In this document: positions 60,998-64,000 of the stretch, in pieces
How positions within the stretch are numbered: position 1 is the stretch's first letter
How the letters are laid out: every line of letters starts with the position of its first letter
Assembly: GCA_902490005.1 (NCBI GenBank)
Contig: CABUCM010000005.1
Coordinates: forward strand, 1-64,000
From: an uncultured Ruminiclostridium sp.
GTDB taxonomy: Bacteria; Bacillota; Clostridia; Oscillospirales; Acutalibacteraceae
DNA length: 64,000 bases
Direction: 5' to 3'
Made by a program: the position numbers and the translations under genes
Notes under the pieces: generated by a model
Database searches by the model: none
Seen by the model: the letters and a program-made list of their open reading frames with translations, nothing else
What the model was told of the DNA's origin: nothing

Positions 60998-61690
60998 ATG
61001 GAACTGCAAAGCAAGCTGCGGGATTATCTTATATCGTTAGGCGTCAGCGACGTGGGTTTTTCCAAGCCGGGAGCGGAGGGGTTGGAAAACACGCCCTATG
61101 CCGTTACTCTTGTGGTAAAGCTATCCAACGCCATTGTGGATGAAATCCAAGGGGAACCCACCCTAACCTATTTCAGCCATTACCGGGCGGTCAACGCTTT
61201 TCTGGACCAATGCCTGTTGAAGGCGGGCTTGTTTTTAGACCGGGAGGGCTATCGGTATATCTCAATTGCCGCCAGCCAGAGCATGAACCAAAAGGGCTGG
61301 AATTATCAGGGCAGGTTTTCCCACAAGCAGGCCGCCTGCGCCGCCGGGCTGGGGACCATCGGGAAAAGCTCTCTGTTTCTGCATCGTCAGTTCGGCCCCC
61401 GGGTCCGTTTAGCCACGTTATTCACAGACTGTCCTTTTTCCGTGGAAAACGCCGTGTCCGAACCGGTCTGCGGCGCCTGCCGCCGGTGTGTGGACGCCTG
61501 CCCCAGCGGCGCGATTTTAGGCCCTCAGTGGCAGCCGGGTATTCCCCGGGAGGCCCTGTTCGACCCAGAAAAGTGCAGCCTGCACATGAAGCGTCAATAC
61601 CAGCACATCGGCCGGGGCGCGGTGTGCGGCGTCTGTATGCAAGTCTGCCCCCGGTATGAAAAGCCCCTGGCCCATCTTTTTCCCCATTGA
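60998..61690 (+). CDS. QueG-like double 4Fe-4S protein (truncated relative to QueG)
   Basis: A 230-residue protein related to the epoxyqueuosine reductase family: FSHKQAACAAGLGTIGKSSLFLHRQFGPRVRLATLFTD is the cobalamin-binding-type segment. Two 4Fe-4S motifs follow (CGACRRCVDACP and CGVCMQVCP). It is about 100 residues shorter than QueG and lacks the N-terminal catalytic aspartate region and C-terminal HEAT repeats, so another reductase role is likely. The start at 60998 follows GAGGGA by eight bases. Confidence 0.78.
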   Translation: MELQSKLRDYLISLGVSDVGFSKPGAEGLENTPYAVTLVVKLSNAIVDEIQGEPTLTYFSHYRAVNAFLDQCLLKAGLFLDREGYRYISIAASQSMNQKGWNYQGRFSHKQAACAAGLGTIGKSSLFLHRQFGPRVRLATLFTDCPFSVENAVSEPVCGACRRCVDACPSGAILGPQWQPGIPREALFDPEKCSLHMKRQYQHIGRGAVCGVCMQVCPRYEKPLAHLFPH

Positions 61691-61721
61691 CGCCGTATTA
61701 TGAAATACCATCCCTGAAAAC

Positions 61722-61755
61722 AAAAGGGGCCCCGGAGATCAATCCGGGACCCCTT
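61722..61755. terminator. GC-rich hairpin after the QueG-like gene
   Basis: Stem AAGGGG-C-CCCGGA/TCCGGG-A-CCCCTT with one mismatch and a six-base loop. The T-run is weak. Confidence 0.6.
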
Positions 61756-61779
61756 CCCGCGTTTTACCGCCAACCATCG

Positions 61780-61807
61780 CCTGGCTTTCCCAAAGCCAGG
61801 TGTTTTT
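61780..61807 (+). terminator. Second intrinsic terminator
   Basis: Stem CCTGGCTTT/AAAGCCAGG with a CCC loop followed by TGTTTTT, 16 bases before the end of the converging Spx-like gene. Confidence 0.78.
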
Positions 61808-61822
61808 CAGCCGTATTCCAGT

Positions 61823-62182
61823 TTACTTCAGCAGCTTCTCTTCCCACTGTTCCTGCCGAAAGCCCACCAAAACAAAACCAGTCCCAATGAGCAGAGGCCG
61901 CTTCACCAGCATGCCATCTTGGGCAAGCAGGCTGATTTTTTCCTCCTGGGAAATTCCCGGCAGCACCGCCTTCAAATTTTTCTCCCGGTAAAGCAGGCCG
62001 GAGGTATTAAAAAACTTCTCCGCGGGCAGCCCGCTGCGGGCGATCCACGCCGCCAGTTCCTCCGCCGTGGGGTTTTCGTCCTTAATATTTCTTTCCTGAA
62101 AGAGAATCCCCTTTTCCTGCAAAAATTTTCTCGCTTTCTGGCAGGTGGTGCATTTGGGGTAGCACACAAATAAAAGCTCCAT
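61823..62182 (-). CDS. Spx/ArsC-family thioredoxin-fold protein
   Basis: A 119-residue ArsC/Spx-type protein starting MELLFVCYPKCTTCQKARKFL, with the CTTC redox pair near residues 11-14 and the later RSGLPAEKFFNTSG motif of the family. It could be a disulfide-stress regulator of RNA polymerase (Spx/MgsR) or a YffB-like reductase. The basic helix that contacts RNA polymerase cannot be judged here. The start at 62182 follows AGGAGG; upstream codons lack similarity. Confidence 0.85.
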   Translation of the reverse strand: MELLFVCYPKCTTCQKARKFLQEKGILFQERNIKDENPTAEELAAWIARSGLPAEKFFNTSGLLYREKNLKAVLPGISQEEKISLLAQDGMLVKRPLLIGTGFVLVGFRQEQWEEKLLK

Positions 62183-62268
62183 CTTTTTCCTCCTAAAACA
62201 AAGATCTTTTAATTTATCATAGCACAGCCGCATATGGTTTGAAAAGATCATAAACAGGAGGCGTTGGG

Positions 62269-62862
62269 ATGCTTGGCAAAATTCAAATTCCCATGAAGCT
62301 AAAGGCCGCTATTTATATACTATCTGTATTAATATGTATATTTTCAACAATGTATTGGGTAAGTTCCTTACAAAATTCTTTATCAGCCTCAGGCCGGCTG
62401 TACCAGATTCAGCGGGAATACCCTCCCGGCAGCAAATTCACCGGCGCTTACCGAGGGGCCTCGGAATGCTTTGGGTTCGCCGGATACGTATTCCACGCCC
62501 TTTACGGCTGCGACATGCCCAACAGCTATTACGCAGACACCTGGTACCAGCTGGACGGCGGCCAGCATTTATCAATGATAGGCCAGCTGGTCCAAAAAGA
62601 TATTTCTAAAAATGCGGTGGAGGGCCTTTTGTCCCAGGGCAAACCAGGCGATATCATACAATATGGCACCCCCCGCTACCCCCACACCATGGTATTTCTC
62701 GAAAAAAGCGGCGGCGGCGTTACGGTTTATGACTGTAACTATGACAGGCAATGCACAGTAATGGTCCGTCAGGTTTCCTATCAAGGCCTGGCGGATGAAA
62801 TCGGGATATCCTCGCCTAAATGCGGCCTTACCTTATACCGGGCGGCTTCTGAAACGCAATAA
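62269..62862 (+). CDS. Exported NlpC/P60- or CHAP-like protein
   Basis: A 197-residue protein with an N-terminal membrane anchor or signal (about 10-32: KLKAAIYILSVLICIFSTMYWVSS). Its outer domain has ECFGFAGYVFHALYG (candidate nucleophile Cys), then KPGDIIQYGTPRYPHTMVFLEK (candidate His) and a late VYDCNYD. This is the Cys-His layout of NlpC/P60 and CHAP peptidases or amidases acting on wall peptides. AGGAGG precedes the ATG. It is divergent from the Spx-like gene, so they share an 86-base control region. Confidence 0.7.
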   Translation: MLGKIQIPMKLKAAIYILSVLICIFSTMYWVSSLQNSLSASGRLYQIQREYPPGSKFTGAYRGASECFGFAGYVFHALYGCDMPNSYYADTWYQLDGGQHLSMIGQLVQKDISKNAVEGLLSQGKPGDIIQYGTPRYPHTMVFLEKSGGGVTVYDCNYDRQCTVMVRQVSYQGLADEIGISSPKCGLTLYRAASETQ

Positions 62863-62937
62863 CTGTTGTTTGTTTTCTTTTGTTTTTGTTCGTTTTGTTC
62901 TAAAATAAATATTTTGTAGAAACATTTCGGACAAACG

Positions 62938-62966
62938 TGGACACTTTTCACGATAAATGGTATCAT
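62938..62966 (+). promoter_or_regulatory. Promoter of the rhamnulokinase-like gene
   Basis: TGGACA, 17 bases, TATCAT with TGG before the -10. Confidence 0.65.
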
Positions 62967-63000
62967 CATGACAGAATCTATTTGAAGGAGGAAGCCGATA

Positions 63001-64000
63001 TGGAAAAACGGATTTTAGCTTTTGATTTCGGTGCTTCCAGCGGCCGGGCAATGCTCAGCCATTTTGAGGGAAATCAATTAAAAGCAGAGGAAATCCATCG
63101 TTTCAGCAACGATCCCGTGGTGCTTAACGGCGTGCTTTACTGGGATATTGTCCGTATGATGTTTGAGGTCAAAAAAAGTATTTCCCTGGCTTTGGCCAAA
63201 GGCGGGTTTGACGCCATCGGCATCGACACCTGGGGGGTGGACTTCGGCCTGCTCAATCGCCAGGGCCATCTGATGCGCAATCCGGTCCACTACCGGGACC
63301 CCCACACCATCGGCGTTCCCGAAGAGGTGTTCCAGATCATTCCAAAAGAGGAGATCTACCAAAAAACCGGCATCCAGCTGATGCGGTTCAACACCCTTTA
63401 CCAGCTTTATTATCTTACCCAAAAAGAACCGGAGCTTCTGGCCCAGACCGACTGCTTCCTTTTGATGCCGGATTTGATGGCCTATTTCCTCACTGGCGAA
63501 AGAAAATGCGAGGTCACCAACGCTTCTACCACGAACCTGTACAACCCCACGTTAAAAAACTGGGATTTCCAGCTTTGCGAGGCCCTGGGTATTCCCACTG
63601 AAATTTTCCCGCCTATTATTTCCACCGGCGAAATTTACGGCAATCTCCTTCCGGAAATCTGCGAGGAGCTGAACTGCCCCTCCGTCCCCGTGGTGGCGGT
63701 GGCTACCCACGACACCGCCTCCGCGGTGTTCAGCTGCCCCGCCAAAGAAAAGGATTTTGTTTATATCAGCTGCGGCACCTGGAGCCTGTTCGGCACTGAG
63801 CTTGTAAAGCCCATTATGAGTGAAAAGGCGGTGGCCGCCAACTTTACCAATGAGATCGGCTATCACCACAGCGTCCGGTTCCTGAAAAACATCATGGGGC
63901 TTTGGCTGATTCAGGAATCCCGCCGCCAATGGATTCGCGAAGGCAGCGAGGTAGGCTTTGACGTGCTGGAAAACGAGGCCTTAGAGGCCCGTCCCTTCCA
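63001..64000 (+). CDS. rhaB: Rhamnulokinase-like FGGY carbohydrate kinase (partial, C-terminus missing)
   Basis: An open frame from ATG 63001, behind AAGGAGG, runs past the right edge with 333 residues visible. It starts MEKRILAFDFGASSGRAML, the ASKHA phosphate motif in its RhaB form. IGIDTWGVDFGLL, HYRDPHT, MPDLMAYFLTG and the second-domain ATHDTASAV and ISCGTWSLFG follow. It phosphorylates L-rhamnulose or a similar ketose. It is probably the first gene of a sugar operon continuing outside the window. Confidence 0.92.

Noticed and set aside
63078..63929. Two - strand frames near the right edge
   Set aside because: They are antisense to the rhamnulokinase gene, which is open to the window end and has clear FGGY motifs.

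Overview
The window looks like a chromosomal segment of an anaerobic Gram-positive Clostridia species, most likely in the Oscillospirales. Supporting signs are moderately GC-rich coding DNA with AT-rich promoters, strong AGGAGG-type ribosome binding sites, PBSX-type phage genes, a Bacillus-like sigma-A promoter style, ferredoxin-linked 2-oxoacid chemistry (iorAB) and a degenerate proofreading domain in DNA polymerase I. No rRNA, tRNA, CRISPR array or integrase was seen. Both ends cut genes: tsaD on the left and a rhamnulokinase-like gene on the right.

Layout. 1-3650 (-): polA, a low-molecular-weight phosphatase, rimI and tsaD in one run. 3955-5743: dusB, then a divergent XRE regulator and a small unknown protein. 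5819-9303 (-): asnB coupled to a membrane glycosyltransferase. 9304-10695: an AT-rich stretch holding an AAC(6')-like acetyltransferase. 10802-17168 (+): an FHA-domain FtsW/RodA protein and a penicillin-binding protein, an ATP-grasp protein, and an alkyl-sulfatase-like lipoprotein whose metal motif is degenerate. 17376-19498: a PadR autoregulated pair, an SDR enzyme and a 48-residue membrane protein.

19717-27164 (-): an aryl-acid module with two phenylacetate-CoA ligases, indolepyruvate:ferredoxin oxidoreductase (iorA/iorB), a tandem-ACT protein and a separately transcribed SSS-family transporter. Ahead of the second ligase is a short RNA unit with a consensus promoter, two hairpins and an intrinsic terminator. 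The transporter has a perfect 30-bp palindrome in its leader. 27408-31032 (+): nadA, nadB and nadC, with 97-bp tandem repeats between nadA and nadB.

32010-44530 (-): nineteen tightly packed phage genes (terminase, portal, protease, capsid, contractile tail, baseplate) in PBSX order. There is no integrase, replication, repressor or lysis gene, and no room for a tape measure protein. All the frames are open, which suggests a domesticated particle (gene-transfer-agent-like or defective PBSX-like) rather than an ordinary prophage.

44762-48853 (-): an envelope-stress set (response regulator, histidine kinase, HtrA protease). 49050-57250 (-): a complete arginine pathway, argGHCJBDF, with an ARG-box-like site at its promoter and a second copy of the dispersed repeat between argG and argH. 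57625-64000: a flavin reductase and SDR pair, a Tet(M)-like GTPase that lacks the resistance-type loop, a QueG-like iron-sulfur protein, an Spx/ArsC protein, an NlpC/P60-like secreted protein and the start of rhaB.

The best candidates for something undescribed are the tape-measure-less phage particle locus, the terminated RNA upstream of the aryl-acid operon, the alkyl-sulfatase-like protein without its zinc ligands, and the decarboxylase-like GGADGPT signature inside a PadR-partner membrane protein.
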